Shown piece by piece: positions 24,508 through 34,104 of a stretch of 43,371 nt of DNA. Origin of the DNA: Oribacterium sp. UBA3737. Its GTDB lineage: Bacteria; Bacillota_A; Clostridia; Lachnospirales; Lachnospiraceae. The notes under the pieces were generated by a model, which saw only the letters and a program-made list of their open reading frames with translations, was not told where the DNA came from and did not search any database. The stretch is from positions 1 through 43,371 of the forward strand of contig DFGZ01000376.1 of the NCBI GenBank assembly GCA_002371295.1, in the 5' to 3' direction. A program made the translations under genes and the position numbers. Position 1 is the first letter of the stretch, and the number at the start of each line of letters is the position of its first letter.

Positions 24508-26109
24508 ATGCTAAAGGTTTTTTTGGTAGAGGATGAAGTGACGGTTCGAGAGGCGCTTCGGGACAATATACCATGGGAGGAGTATGGTTTCCAGTTTACG
24601 GGAGAGGCTTCCGACGGAGAGATGGCTCTGCCCATGATAAGAAAGACCGTGCCGGATGTGCTTATCACAGATATACGGATGCCGTTTATGGACGGTCTGA
24701 CCCTTTGTCATATAGTGGGGCAGGAATTTCCCAAGATGAAAATGATCATAATGAGCGGCTATGATGATTTTGAATATGCAAGACGTGCCATTCAGGAGGG
24801 TGTGGATCAGTATCTGAGTAAGCCCATAACCCGGAAGACCATCAAAAAAGCTCTCGATGAAGTCAGACAGAAGATCGAAAATGAAAGAGAGCAGAAGAAT
24901 TATCAGGAGAAATACCGTCTTGAATCCCGTGAGTATGAGCAGTACCAGAGAAGGAGCTTTCTGGAAGCCCTGTTCGGTAGAAGGCTCAGTGTGGAGAAGA
25001 TGTATGAGGAGGCTAATAGACTTCAGTTCAGTGTCAATGCAGCCTGCTATAACATACTTTTATTCAGTGTGAACGATAAGAAGAAGGATGAAAGTGAAGA
25101 GTTCCGTATCAGACAGAACGACATCCTTGCCTTTTTCCTCCGTTTCCCGGAATACATACTATCGAAATGGAGCCTCAGTTCCTATTGTGTCATAGTAAGG
25201 GGAGAAAAGGACGTTGTCAGGGATTTTACAGCAAGGGGAATAGATGAAATAGAAAGGATAGCTTCGGATCCCCGGTGCCCTATGCAGTGGTATGTGGCGG
25301 CAGGGGAACCTGTGGACCGTTTCAGTCAGCTGACGGAATGTTTCGAAAAGACAAATCATCGCTTTGCGGAACGCTTCTGGAGACCGGACAGGAATATTCT
25401 CCGGCCTGAAGATGGGAGCCTCACGGTTTCTGATGAGAAGCGAAGTATCGATAGTGTCAATGCCGAGAATGTTGACCCGTCTATCATTACAGGTTTCCTG
25501 AGAGACGGTGATGTAAGTGACGTTACGGAATTTGTAAATGGATATCTTGAGAGTTTAAAGGATGTACTGAAGTCTAAAATTTTCAGAAGCTACCTTATAT
25601 TGAATATTCGTTTTACCGTAATCCGCTTTGTGGAAGACTTTGGAATGGATCAGAAGCAGTTTCTGGAGAAGCTGCCTTTTGATATCCATGAACTGGAGGG
25701 AAACAGTGAAAGGATCCCGGATTATGTAATAAGCATGCTGAGACTGGCCTTTTCTTTAAGGGATCAGGAATCCGAGAATAAAAGCCACACTGTAGTGCAG
25801 GAAGCATTGCCCTATATCGAAAAGCACTATATGGAGGAGGATATCTCCCTGAATTCCGTTGCAACGGTTGCGGGGATTTCCAGTACATATTTCAGCTCCA
25901 TGTTCTCTCAGGAAATGGGCAGGACCTTTACGGAGTATCTGACAGAGCTTCGAATGAATAAGGCGAAAGAGCTTTTAAGCACCAAAAAACTTCATACTGC
26001 GGAGGTGGCTCAGGCCATAGGTTATAAAGATGCCCATTATTTCAGCTTTGTATTTCGAAAGACCCAGGGCATGTCTCCAAAGGAATATCGTTCAAAAAGC
26101 AGTCTTTGA
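24508..26109 (+). CDS. YesN-type response regulator (receiver + AraC)
   Basis: A 533-residue regulator. The receiver domain is residues 1-120, with acidic pocket EDE near 8-10, phospho-acceptor Asp55 (VLITDIRMPFMDG) and conserved Lys in QYLSKPI. A 300-residue linker of the YesN type follows. The C-terminal 100 residues are an AraC double helix-turn-helix (ISLNSVATVAGISSTYFSSM and TAEVAQAIGYKDAHYFSFVF). It follows the binding-protein gene by 23 bp and is the likely output of the kinase. Its target is probably the arabinose transporter operon at 27650, separated only by the convergent repressor gene. Confidence 0.92.
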   Translation: MLKVFLVEDEVTVREALRDNIPWEEYGFQFTGEASDGEMALPMIRKTVPDVLITDIRMPFMDGLTLCHIVGQEFPKMKMIIMSGYDDFEYARRAIQEGVDQYLSKPITRKTIKKALDEVRQKIENEREQKNYQEKYRLESREYEQYQRRSFLEALFGRRLSVEKMYEEANRLQFSVNAACYNILLFSVNDKKKDESEEFRIRQNDILAFFLRFPEYILSKWSLSSYCVIVRGEKDVVRDFTARGIDEIERIASDPRCPMQWYVAAGEPVDRFSQLTECFEKTNHRFAERFWRPDRNILRPEDGSLTVSDEKRSIDSVNAENVDPSIITGFLRDGDVSDVTEFVNGYLESLKDVLKSKIFRSYLILNIRFTVIRFVEDFGMDQKQFLEKLPFDIHELEGNSERIPDYVISMLRLAFSLRDQESENKSHTVVQEALPYIEKHYMEEDISLNSVATVAGISSTYFSSMFSQEMGRTFTEYLTELRMNKAKELLSTKKLHTAEVAQAIGYKDAHYFSFVFRKTQGMSPKEYRSKSSL

Positions 26110-26137
26110 TGATTTTTCAGGACACAGGTGAATCCCT

Positions 26138-27262
26138 TCAGTCGGATTCTCTGATACTTGTGCCTTCACTGAGAATCCATGGCACAGCTATAGTATCAGT
26201 GGAGGTGTCTGAAAGAAGGCGGGTCAGAGAGGCTGTGACTGCATCCGTGAAGCTGTGTTTTTCATGAGCCAGGGATGTGATGCGAATCTGCTCTATCATG
26301 CTCAGATAGCTGTCATCGAAGCTGACAATGCTCAGATCCTCAGGAACATTGATATGGAACTTCGTCAGAATCGGAAGCAGGCTATAAGCGATTTCATCAT
26401 TAAAGCACACAAGAGCCGTTGCTTCATAAAGGACTTCCCGGGTAAAGTTCCTGAGCTTGAGCCTTAAGGCCGGATCCAGAAGATCCTTAAGCTCCTGCTT
26501 GTTAAGCATCAGGATGTGTGATCTGGAAAAATTCAGGTCGAAATCTCTGAGAGCATCAATATAACCCTGGCAGCGTTCCTGTCCCTGAACCGTATCTGAC
26601 AGGAAAATACCTGCGAATGCATCATGACCGCTGCTTTTCAGCCTGCTGACCAATTCATAAGCGCCGTGATAGTTATCATCTTTTACGACGGACCATGAGG
26701 GAAAGTTCGGATATAAGCCATATAAAAACAGCAGAGAGGTTCCCCTGAGGCTTAGCTTCGTATAGAGATCAAGATTTGGGTTCTGAAGAGCGGAGAAGCA
26801 CTCTGAAATAATCGCCCGGGGTGGATTCTCAAGAAAACCCTTCAGGATTTTACGCTCGGAACAGAAATCAGCATTATTATCTGTGAGATTAACACGAAAT
26901 CCAAGAACACTGAGCTTTTGTCGGAGAGAGGCCAGAAGTTCGGGGAATATATAATCATCAGGAGTAGCCAGCAGGATCTCAACAACATTTTCTCTGTCAT
27001 CAGGTGATTTTCCGGTAAGATAGGTACCGCTTCCCTGTCGGGAGGTCAGGTAGCCTTCCTCAATAAGTTCCTTAAGGACCTTACGCACCGTCTGACGGCT
27101 CACATCATAACGGAGCATCAGATTATGTTCCGTGTCAAAGGTACTTTTTTTTTCACTAAGCATCTTCTCTATTTCCCGGAGAAGATGCTTTTTTAATTGC
27201 TCGGATTTACGCATGCCCGGGATAGGCAGGATGTAATTTTTGTGAGTTTTTTCCGGAACCAT
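26138..27262 (-). CDS. araR: AraR-like GntR/LacI-type repressor
   Basis: A 374-residue chimeric regulator with a GntR winged helix at the N-terminus (MRKSEQLKKHLLREIEKMLS, RYDVSRQTVRKVLKELIEEG, TSRQGSGTYL) and a LacI/periplasmic-type sugar-binding domain from about residue 95. This architecture defines AraR of Bacillus and clostridia, which represses arabinose genes and releases DNA on binding L-arabinose. It is transcribed away from the arabinose operon, and the intergenic region holds two ATTTGTAC half-sites like those in AraR boxes. It converges with the response regulator gene (28-bp gap). AraR is the best call by architecture and context; ligand specificity is not proven. Confidence 0.85.
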   Translation of the reverse strand: MVPEKTHKNYILPIPGMRKSEQLKKHLLREIEKMLSEKKSTFDTEHNLMLRYDVSRQTVRKVLKELIEEGYLTSRQGSGTYLTGKSPDDRENVVEILLATPDDYIFPELLASLRQKLSVLGFRVNLTDNNADFCSERKILKGFLENPPRAIISECFSALQNPNLDLYTKLSLRGTSLLFLYGLYPNFPSWSVVKDDNYHGAYELVSRLKSSGHDAFAGIFLSDTVQGQERCQGYIDALRDFDLNFSRSHILMLNKQELKDLLDPALRLKLRNFTREVLYEATALVCFNDEIAYSLLPILTKFHINVPEDLSIVSFDDSYLSMIEQIRITSLAHEKHSFTDAVTASLTRLLSDTSTDTIAVPWILSEGTSIRESD

Positions 27263-27476
27263 GAAAGACCTCCCTTAATAAAACAAAAATAATTAAAAAT
27301 TTCAGCAGTAATTTTCAATTTACCTGTCAGAACAATTTAAAAATTGTATGTGTGCCGTGCTTTTTATGCATCCTGCGCATGTTTATCTCAATAAAACCGG
27401 GGGATAAAATGAAAAAATCCAACCTTTCCGGGACAGTAATCCAAAAAAAACACCTGTTTATACGGATAAGAAGAAA

Positions 27477-27516
27477 ATTTGTACTTTGATTATATACTAT
27501 GGATAATTATTTGTAC
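27477..27516 (+). promoter_or_regulatory. Arabinose operon promoter with two AraR half-sites
   Basis: TTGTAC (27479-27484) and GATAAT (27502-27507), 17 bp apart, form the -35 and -10. ATTTGTAC occurs at 27477-27484, over the -35, and again at 27509-27516, just past the -10. The two are 32 bp apart, three helical turns. ATTTGTAC is the half-site of the known AraR box, so a bound repressor would cover both promoter elements. The remainder of 27263-27649 is AT-rich, with AGGAGG before 27650. Confidence 0.7.
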
Positions 27517-27649
27517 TGTTAAAACGATGAATATTGTGCATGTTGTAGCAGAATGATTGAGATAATGCCTAATAAATAGGATAATAATTACAGGAAGAGG
27601 AACAAAGTGTTCCGAAAGAACGTACATCTTTTTTAGGAGGAAGTATTTT

Positions 27650-28813
27650 ATGAGAAAAGCATTATCAGTTCTGTTAACAGCCGCTATGGCATCATCAATG
27701 CTCGCAGCATGTGGATCATCAAACACACAGGCTACTCAGGCACCTGCAGAGACAAAAGCAGCAGAGACACAGGCTGCAGCAACAACAGCAGCTCCCGCAG
27801 AGACAAAGGCAGCAGAGACGGTTGCTGAGGTTACAGAGGCAGCAAAGGCAGCTGAAGCTAACGGAGAGACAATCACAGTCGGTTTCGCACAGGTTGGTCA
27901 TGAGTCTGACTGGCGTACCGCATCAACAAATTCAGTACAGAGCGCACTCAGCAAGGAGAATGGAATCGATCTTCAGTTCGTAGACTGTGATAACGATTCT
28001 GCAGCACAGCTTGAGGCAGTTCGTAACTTCATCCAGCAGGGTGTTGATTACATCGTAATCGATCCTATCGTTTCAACCGGCTGGGATACAGTTCTTACAG
28101 AGGCAGACGACGCAGGTATTCCTGTTATCGTAATTGACCGTACCATCGACGATTCAGACAAGTATGTTTCATGGGTAGGTTCAGAGTTCACAAATGAGGG
28201 ACTTGCAGCAGGTGCATGGCTTAAGGCTTATGTAGCTGATAAGGGAATCTCAGAGGTCAATGCACTTGTTATTTCAGGAACAACAGGTTCATCCGCACAG
28301 ATCGGACGTTCAAACGGTTTCGACAAGTATGTTGAGGCTGAGAAGTGGAACAAGATCGATGAGCAGACCGGTGACTTTACACAGGAAGGCGGCCAGAAGG
28401 TTATGGAGTCTTACTTAAAGTCATACGAAGGCAAGTTCAACGTAGTTGTATGCCAGAACGATAATGAGGCATTCGGTGCTATCGATGCAATGAAGGCAGC
28501 AGGTGTTTCCTATGGTGTAGACGGCGATGTTATCGTTATTTCATTTGACGCTTGTACAGCAGGTCTTCAGAAGGTACTTTCAGGCGAGATCAATGCAGAC
28601 TTCCAGTGCAATCCTCTTCAGGGACCTGACTGTCTCAACATCATCAAGAAGCTTGAAGCAGGCGAGACTGTAGATCAGAAGACATTCATGGCAGAGCCTT
28701 GGTACGTTGCAGAAGATAAGCTTAAGGAAATCACATACACAAACAACTCAGGAAACGAAGTAACTGAGCCGCTTGTAGTAGTTGATCAGGCAGTAGTTGA
28801 CGCAGCTTACTAA
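27650..28813 (+). CDS. ABC transporter sugar-binding lipoprotein (arabinose)
   Basis: A 387-residue lipoprotein with AGGAGG upstream of its ATG. The signal ends in LAAC (Cys21). Residues 23-75 are an alanine/threonine/glutamate linker (repeated AAETQAAAT-like units) tethering the domain to the membrane. The binding domain starts ITVGFAQVGHESDWRTAST and includes DYIVIDPIVSTGWDTVL and VVCQNDNEAFGAIDAMKAAG, closest in type to E. coli YtfQ, which binds galactofuranose. With araA, araD and a kinase in the same operon, L-arabinose (perhaps the furanose form) is the likely substrate. Hairpins downstream probably set its higher expression relative to the transporter genes. Confidence 0.9.
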   Translation: MRKALSVLLTAAMASSMLAACGSSNTQATQAPAETKAAETQAAATTAAPAETKAAETVAEVTEAAKAAEANGETITVGFAQVGHESDWRTASTNSVQSALSKENGIDLQFVDCDNDSAAQLEAVRNFIQQGVDYIVIDPIVSTGWDTVLTEADDAGIPVIVIDRTIDDSDKYVSWVGSEFTNEGLAAGAWLKAYVADKGISEVNALVISGTTGSSAQIGRSNGFDKYVEAEKWNKIDEQTGDFTQEGGQKVMESYLKSYEGKFNVVVCQNDNEAFGAIDAMKAAGVSYGVDGDVIVISFDACTAGLQKVLSGEINADFQCNPLQGPDCLNIIKKLEAGETVDQKTFMAEPWYVAEDKLKEITYTNNSGNEVTEPLVVVDQAVVDAAY

Positions 28814-28830
28814 TTGAATCAGTTAAAAAA

Positions 28831-28908
28831 ACAGCCTCAGTGCGGCTCACAGGCTGCGTACATCAGTGCGAAGAAGCTAATCGGGGGTGGTTCCAAAGAG
28901 CCATCCCC
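28831..28908 (+). other. Hairpins between binding-protein and ATPase genes
   Basis: Two stem-loops lie in the 175-bp gap: CAGCCT/AGGCTG (about 28831-28855) and GGGGTGGTTC with GAGCCATCCCC (28884-28908, with G-U pairs). A stable stem after the binding-protein gene commonly protects its mRNA or partly stops transcription, giving more binding protein than transporter. Confidence 0.5.
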
Positions 28909-28988
28909 TTTGTAAATGAACTGAGGAAACACGGATCATAAGATCGTTTCCGAATAGTTAGAAAATTTTACTATAAAGGATGAGGAAA

Positions 28989-30509
28989 ATGATTAATAAC
29001 GTATTGATAGAGATGCGGGATATCACAAAAACCTTCCCTGGGGTTGTAGCGCTTGACCATGCTCAGCTTACCCTCAGAAAGGGTGAGATCCACGCGCTTA
29101 TGGGAGAAAACGGTGCCGGTAAATCCACCATCATTAAATGTCTTACCGGTGTCTATGAACGTGATTCCGGTGAGGTGCACATGGAGGGTGTTCCCGGTAA
29201 TATCTTTAACCACTCAACAATGGATGCCCAGAATATCGGTATCGCAACGGTTTATCAGGAAGTTAACCTTTGCCCGAATCTGAGCGTTGCAGAGAATCTG
29301 TTTATCGGTCGTGAACCGAAAACAAAGTTCGGAACAGTAGACTGGAAGACCATGAACCGGAAAGCAAAGAAGATCATGGAGGATCTTGCGATTCCGATCG
29401 ATGTAACAAAAACTCTTGATAATTATTCACTGGCCATACAGCAGATGATAGCCATTGCCCGTGCTGTGGATATGGACTGCCGTGTCCTGATCCTGGATGA
29501 GCCTACAAGTTCACTTGATGACAATGAAGTTGAGAAGCTCTTTAAACTTATGACGGATCTTAAGAACAAGGGCGTAGGCATACTCTTTGTAACACATTTC
29601 CTTGAGCAGGTATATGCGGTATGTGACCGTATCACTGTAATGCGTAACGGTACCTTCGTAGGTGACTATTCCGTACAGGAGCTGCCACGTGTAAAGCTGG
29701 TAGCTGCCATGCTGGGAAAGGATTTTGATGATCTTGCTTCCATTAAGGCAGAGGGACAGAGCTCTGTTTCCGATGAAGTAGTAGTAGAAGCAGAGGAACT
29801 CAGCCACAAGGGAACTATCAAGCCCTTCAACTTCAAGATCCATAAGGGAGAGGTTGTCGGTGTCACAGGACTTCTGGGATCCGGTCGTTCGGAAATGGTG
29901 CGCTGCATCTACGGAGCAGATAAGCCTACTGCCGGAAAGCTCAGTATGCATGGCAAAGAGCTCAAGGCAAAAGCTCCTATTGATTCAATACGCGCTGGTA
30001 TGGGTTACCTTCCTGATGACAGAAAAGCAGATGGCTGTATAGGTGAGCTCAGTGTCCGTGAAAACATTATTCTGGCGCTTCAGGCCAGAAACGGTATGTT
30101 CAAGAGAATCCCCCTTAAGGAACAGAACCGTATAGCGGATGAATTTATCAAGATGCTTAAGATAAAGACAGCATCCCGCGAGACACCGATAAATCAGCTG
30201 TCCGGAGGCAACCAGCAGAAGGTCATCCTTGCAAGATGGCTGTGTACACATCCTGACTTCCTGATCCTTGACGAGCCGACACGAGGCATCGATATCGGTA
30301 CAAAAACAGAATTCCAGAAACTGGTTCTGGAGTTCGCAAAGCAGGGAATGAGTGTGATCTTTATCTCATCTGAAATCGAAGAGATGATCCGTACATGCAC
30401 AAGGATGTGCGTAATGCGTGACGGCCAGAAGGTAGGAGAGATATCCTCCGAAGAAGGAGCGATGACTCAGCAGGCTGTCATGGGAGCAATTGCAGGAGGT
30501 GAAAAATGA
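28989..30509 (+). CDS. Sugar ABC transporter ATPase, two ABC domains
   Basis: A 506-residue protein. ATG 28989 is preferred because AAAGGA lies 8 bp upstream; ATG 28980 would be too close to it. The first ABC domain has Walker A GENGAGKST and Walker B VLILDEPTSS; its signature is degenerate (NYSLAIQQ). The second has GLLGSGRSE in place of Walker A, an LSGGNQQKV signature and LILDEPTRG. This double-domain form is that of RbsA/AraG/YtfR proteins, where one site is often degenerate. It powers the importer with the two permeases that follow; its stop overlaps the next start. Confidence 0.93.
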   Translation: MINNVLIEMRDITKTFPGVVALDHAQLTLRKGEIHALMGENGAGKSTIIKCLTGVYERDSGEVHMEGVPGNIFNHSTMDAQNIGIATVYQEVNLCPNLSVAENLFIGREPKTKFGTVDWKTMNRKAKKIMEDLAIPIDVTKTLDNYSLAIQQMIAIARAVDMDCRVLILDEPTSSLDDNEVEKLFKLMTDLKNKGVGILFVTHFLEQVYAVCDRITVMRNGTFVGDYSVQELPRVKLVAAMLGKDFDDLASIKAEGQSSVSDEVVVEAEELSHKGTIKPFNFKIHKGEVVGVTGLLGSGRSEMVRCIYGADKPTAGKLSMHGKELKAKAPIDSIRAGMGYLPDDRKADGCIGELSVRENIILALQARNGMFKRIPLKEQNRIADEFIKMLKIKTASRETPINQLSGGNQQKVILARWLCTHPDFLILDEPTRGIDIGTKTEFQKLVLEFAKQGMSVIFISSEIEEMIRTCTRMCVMRDGQKVGEISSEEGAMTQQAVMGAIAGGEK

Positions 30510-31573
30510 TGGGAAAGATAAAGACATTAACAAAGAATCAGCTGTTTCTTCCATTTGCCATGATGGTGCTGGTACTTCTTATAAATCTTATAAAGAGTCC
30601 TGATTTCTTTGCCATAAACATACAGAACGGTGTTCTCTACGGACGTCTCATAGATATCCTTAACCGTGGATCCGAGATCGCCATCCTTGCTGTTGGACAG
30701 ACTCTGGTTGTTGCAGTATCCGCAGGTACGGATATTTCAGTCGGATCCGTAATGAGCCTTACAGCCTGCGGTACATGTATGCTGCTTGCAGGATATGGTG
30801 TAAACAGTACAACCACACTAGCGGTACCCCTTGCGGCAGGACTGCTTTTCGGACTTCTTCTTGCCATGTGCTGCGGAGCTTTCAACGGATTCCTTGTATC
30901 AAAGCTCAACATCCAGCCTATGGTAGCTACACTTATCCTTTTTACAGCTGCAAGAGCCATAGGACTTCTTCTTTGCAACAATCAGATCACTTATATCCGT
31001 TATGAACCTTACAAATATTTCGGTAACTTCATACCGGGCTGTCCCGTTCCTACGGCAATTTTCATCACTATAGTTGTGGTTGCCATAGTAATGCTGTTCC
31101 TTAAGAAAACAGCCATGGGACTTTATATTCAGTCAGTAGGTATCAACAAAAAGGCTGCCAGGATTTCAGGTCTTAATTCAAGCAATATCTGCTTCATGTG
31201 CTACCTGATCTGTGGACTCTGTGCAGGTATCGCGGGAATTGTAGCTTCTTCAAGAATCTATTCCGCAGACTCCAACAACATCGGACGCAACTACGAGCTG
31301 GATTCAATCCTTGCTGTTGCACTGGGAGGCAATTCCCTTGGAGGCGGACGATTCAATATGGCAGGTTCCATCATTGGTGCCTATACCATTCAGGCTATAA
31401 CCGTAACACTTCTTGCCATGGGTGTTTCCACAGATCAGGCTCCTGTAGTCAAAGCTGTAATCGTCATCCTGATCGTAACGGCTCAGGCCCCTGCATTTAA
31501 GGCTTTTCTTGCAGAACGTAAGGCAAAGAAGCTTGTACAGGAAAATGAAACTCAGAATAAGGAGGCCGCATAA
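30506..31573 (+). CDS. Sugar ABC transporter permease 1
   Basis: A 355-residue inner-membrane protein of the BPD_transp_2 (RbsC/YtfT) type with 8-10 predicted helices. Family blocks include VGQTLVVAVSAGTDISVGSVMSLTA (split here) and ALGGNSLGGGRFNMAGSIIGA near the C-terminus. It overlaps the ATPase gene by 4 bases. The operon encodes two different permeases, as in E. coli ytfT-yjfF, so the channel is probably a heterodimer. Confidence 0.9.
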   Translation: MMGKIKTLTKNQLFLPFAMMVLVLLINLIKSPDFFAINIQNGVLYGRLIDILNRGSEIAILAVGQTLVVAVSAGTDISVGSVMSLTACGTCMLLAGYGVNSTTTLAVPLAAGLLFGLLLAMCCGAFNGFLVSKLNIQPMVATLILFTAARAIGLLLCNNQITYIRYEPYKYFGNFIPGCPVPTAIFITIVVVAIVMLFLKKTAMGLYIQSVGINKKAARISGLNSSNICFMCYLICGLCAGIAGIVASSRIYSADSNNIGRNYELDSILAVALGGNSLGGGRFNMAGSIIGAYTIQAITVTLLAMGVSTDQAPVVKAVIVILIVTAQAPAFKAFLAERKAKKLVQENETQNKEAA

Positions 31574-32607
31574 TGAACAAGAAGGTCTTAGAAAAATTAA
31601 ACGGCAACACAATGCTTTTGGTGATAACCATCTGCCTGTTCTTCGTTATGTATCTCGTAGGATGCTTAATCTACAGCGGTAAAGGTTTCACCCATCTCCA
31701 GACATTTCTGAACCTGCTTATAACGAATGCCGGACTTATCTGTGTAGCCAGTGGAATGACCTGTGTCATGCTGTGCGGCGGTATAGATATTTCCGTAGGT
31801 TCCCTTGTTGCCATGGACTGTATGATCCTTGCTTATGGTATGGGCAAGCAGAATCTGCCTTGTATCCCCCTTATACTTATGATACTTGTTATCGGCCTCA
31901 TCTTCGGAGCGGTGCAGGGATTCCTCATCGGTTACATGAAGATTCAGCCCTTTATCATCACCATGGCAGGTATGTTCTTTGCCAGAGGTATGACAGCAGT
32001 CATCTGTACAGATCAGATTTCCATTACAGATACTACAAACAAGCTCTTTTATGCCTGGGCCAATTTCAAGATCCAGCTTCCGGCATTCCTTGGCTATGTA
32101 AATAAAAAAGGAAAGCTTCAGGTCCCCTTCATCCGAATCTCTGTTGTCATAGCACTTCTTGTTGTGGCAGCCACCTTCTTCCTTTTGAAGTACACAAAGT
32201 TCGGACGTTCCCTCTATGCAGTTGGCGGTAACCAGACATCCGCAGCCATGATGGGACTTGATACCTGCAAGATCAAGATGAAGGCATACATCCTTTCATC
32301 CTTCCTCTGCTCAATCGGCGGAATCTGCTACTGTCTGAATACCATGTCAGGTTCAGTACAGCAGGCTTCGGGATTTGAGATGGATGCCATTGCCTCCTCG
32401 GTTATCGGAGGAACCCTTCTTACAGGTGGTGTTGGTAATGTCATCGGTTCCTTCTTTGGTGTAATGATCACCGGAACTATCACAACACTTGTTAATACAA
32501 ACGGTAAGCTTCTTTCAAGCTGGGCAAATATTGCAACCGCTGCGCTTCTCTGTTTCTTCATTATCCTGCAGAGTGTGTTTGCATATGTAAAGAATCGCAG
32601 TAAATAA
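31573..32607 (+). CDS. Sugar ABC transporter permease 2
   Basis: A 344-residue YjfF-type permease, also BPD_transp_2. It has GMTCVMLCGGIDISVGSLVA and VIGGTLLTGGVGNVIGSFFG blocks and 8-10 membrane helices. Its ATG shares one base with the stop of permease 1. Together the two would form the membrane channel for the sugar. Confidence 0.9.
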   Translation: MNKKVLEKLNGNTMLLVITICLFFVMYLVGCLIYSGKGFTHLQTFLNLLITNAGLICVASGMTCVMLCGGIDISVGSLVAMDCMILAYGMGKQNLPCIPLILMILVIGLIFGAVQGFLIGYMKIQPFIITMAGMFFARGMTAVICTDQISITDTTNKLFYAWANFKIQLPAFLGYVNKKGKLQVPFIRISVVIALLVVAATFFLLKYTKFGRSLYAVGGNQTSAAMMGLDTCKIKMKAYILSSFLCSIGGICYCLNTMSGSVQQASGFEMDAIASSVIGGTLLTGGVGNVIGSFFGVMITGTITTLVNTNGKLLSSWANIATAALLCFFIILQSVFAYVKNRSK

Positions 32608-32634
32608 AAAATTTTATCTATGAAAGGAATAGTT

Positions 32635-34077
32635 ATGAAGAAATTATATTTTGTAGTCGGCAGTCAGGATCTCTACGGTGAGGAGTGTCTTCGTCAGGTT
32701 GCAGCAGATGCTGCCGATATGACAGCATTTTTAAATGAAAAACTGGATGGCATCGTTTCTGTTGAACTTCTTCCCACAGTACTTGATTCGGAAACCTGTA
32801 TTCAGGACCTGAGAAAAGCATCGGTAGATGACGACTGTATCGGCGTTATCACCTGGATGCATACCTTCTCACCTGCAAAAATGTGGATCAAGGGATTACA
32901 GGAGCTTAGAAAGCCTCTTCTTCATCTGCACACACAGTACAATGAGAAGCTTCCTTATGACAGCATCGACATGGATTTCATGAACCTGAACCAGTCAGCT
33001 CACGGCGACCGTGAATACGGCTTTATAGTTGCCCGTCTCGGTATTCCTCACGAGGTAGTGGCTGGCTACTATAAGAATGAGAGCGTTCTTTCCAGAATCC
33101 GCCGCTTCGCAGAGGTTGCCAAGGCCATCGATCATTCACATCATCTTAAGGTAGCATCCTTCGGTAACAACATGCGTGAGGTTGCGGTTACAGACGGTGA
33201 CAGGGTAGAGTCACAGATCCGTTTTGGCTGGGAATGTAACTACTTCGGTATCGGAACCCTCAGGGACATCATGGATACCGTTACAGAGGCTGAAGTAGAC
33301 GCCAAGATGGCAGAGTATGAAGAAAAATATACCATGAAGACAGACCGTCTGGATGCTGTTCGTGAGCAGGCAAAGATGGAGGTTGCACTTGATAAGTTCC
33401 TTGAAAAGAACGGCATAGGTGCATTTGCAGACACCTTCCAGGATCTTCACGGTCTCAAGCAGCTTCCTGGCATCGCAGCACAGAACCTTATGGCAAAGGG
33501 AGTTGGCTTCGGCCCTGAGGGAGACTACAAGATATCAGCATTATCATCTGTACTTATGAAGATGTCAGAGTGCAGAAAGGGTGCAACAGGATTCATCGAG
33601 GATTACACCTATGACCTTACAGAAGGTCAGGAGGTTGAGCTTGCTTCCCACATGCTTGAGGTACCGCCTGCATTTGCAGCAACAAAGCCTGAGATTCAGG
33701 TACATCCTCTGAGCATCGGAGACAAGGAGGATCCTGCACGACTTGTATTTGACGGTGTTACAGGTGATGCTATACAGGTCACAATGGTTGATATGGGAGA
33801 CAGGTTCCGTATCATCTGCGCTGATGTGGAGCTTGTAAAGCAGGCTGCACCTATGCCTAAGCTTCCGGTTGCAAGAATCATGTTCCGTCACAAGCCAAAC
33901 TTCCAGATCGGAACTGAAGGCTGGTGCTATGCCGGAGGAGCACATCACAGTGTTATTTCAACAGCACTTACAAGAGAAGACATTGCCCTTTTTGCGAAGC
34001 TCACAAATACAGAGCTTGTGACCATAGGCGATGATACAACAGAAGCAGATCTCCTTCATCTTGGAGAGAGAAGATAA
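32635..34077 (+). CDS. araA: L-arabinose isomerase
   Basis: A 480-residue enzyme that converts L-arabinose to L-ribulose. ATG 32635 is chosen because AAAGG lies 7 bp upstream; an in-frame ATG at 32620 has no site. It starts KKLYFVVGSQDLYGEECL, the conserved AraA opening, with WMHTFSPAKMWI, HLHTQYNEKLPY, FGNNMREVAVTDGD and a C-terminal GWCYAGGAHHSV block. The manganese ligands are expected in the E/H-rich segments (including EDYTYD and AHHSV). It is slightly shorter than the usual 495-500 residues. It is 27 bp after permease 2, in one operon with the transporter. Confidence 0.95.
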   Translation: MKKLYFVVGSQDLYGEECLRQVAADAADMTAFLNEKLDGIVSVELLPTVLDSETCIQDLRKASVDDDCIGVITWMHTFSPAKMWIKGLQELRKPLLHLHTQYNEKLPYDSIDMDFMNLNQSAHGDREYGFIVARLGIPHEVVAGYYKNESVLSRIRRFAEVAKAIDHSHHLKVASFGNNMREVAVTDGDRVESQIRFGWECNYFGIGTLRDIMDTVTEAEVDAKMAEYEEKYTMKTDRLDAVREQAKMEVALDKFLEKNGIGAFADTFQDLHGLKQLPGIAAQNLMAKGVGFGPEGDYKISALSSVLMKMSECRKGATGFIEDYTYDLTEGQEVELASHMLEVPPAFAATKPEIQVHPLSIGDKEDPARLVFDGVTGDAIQVTMVDMGDRFRIICADVELVKQAAPMPKLPVARIMFRHKPNFQIGTEGWCYAGGAHHSVISTALTREDIALFAKLTNTELVTIGDDTTEADLLHLGERR

Positions 34078-34104
34078 AAGCATTCCATAGTTTTGATGAC
34101 ATAT

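Noticed and set aside
27515..27530. Catabolite-response (cre) site near TGTTAAAACGATG
   Set aside because: It has one base too many between the TG and CG positions and no second half, so it does not fit the cre consensus.
27711..27983. Glutamine/arginine-rich open frame in the binding-protein linker
   Set aside because: It is an out-of-frame reading of the repetitive alanine/threonine linker DNA.
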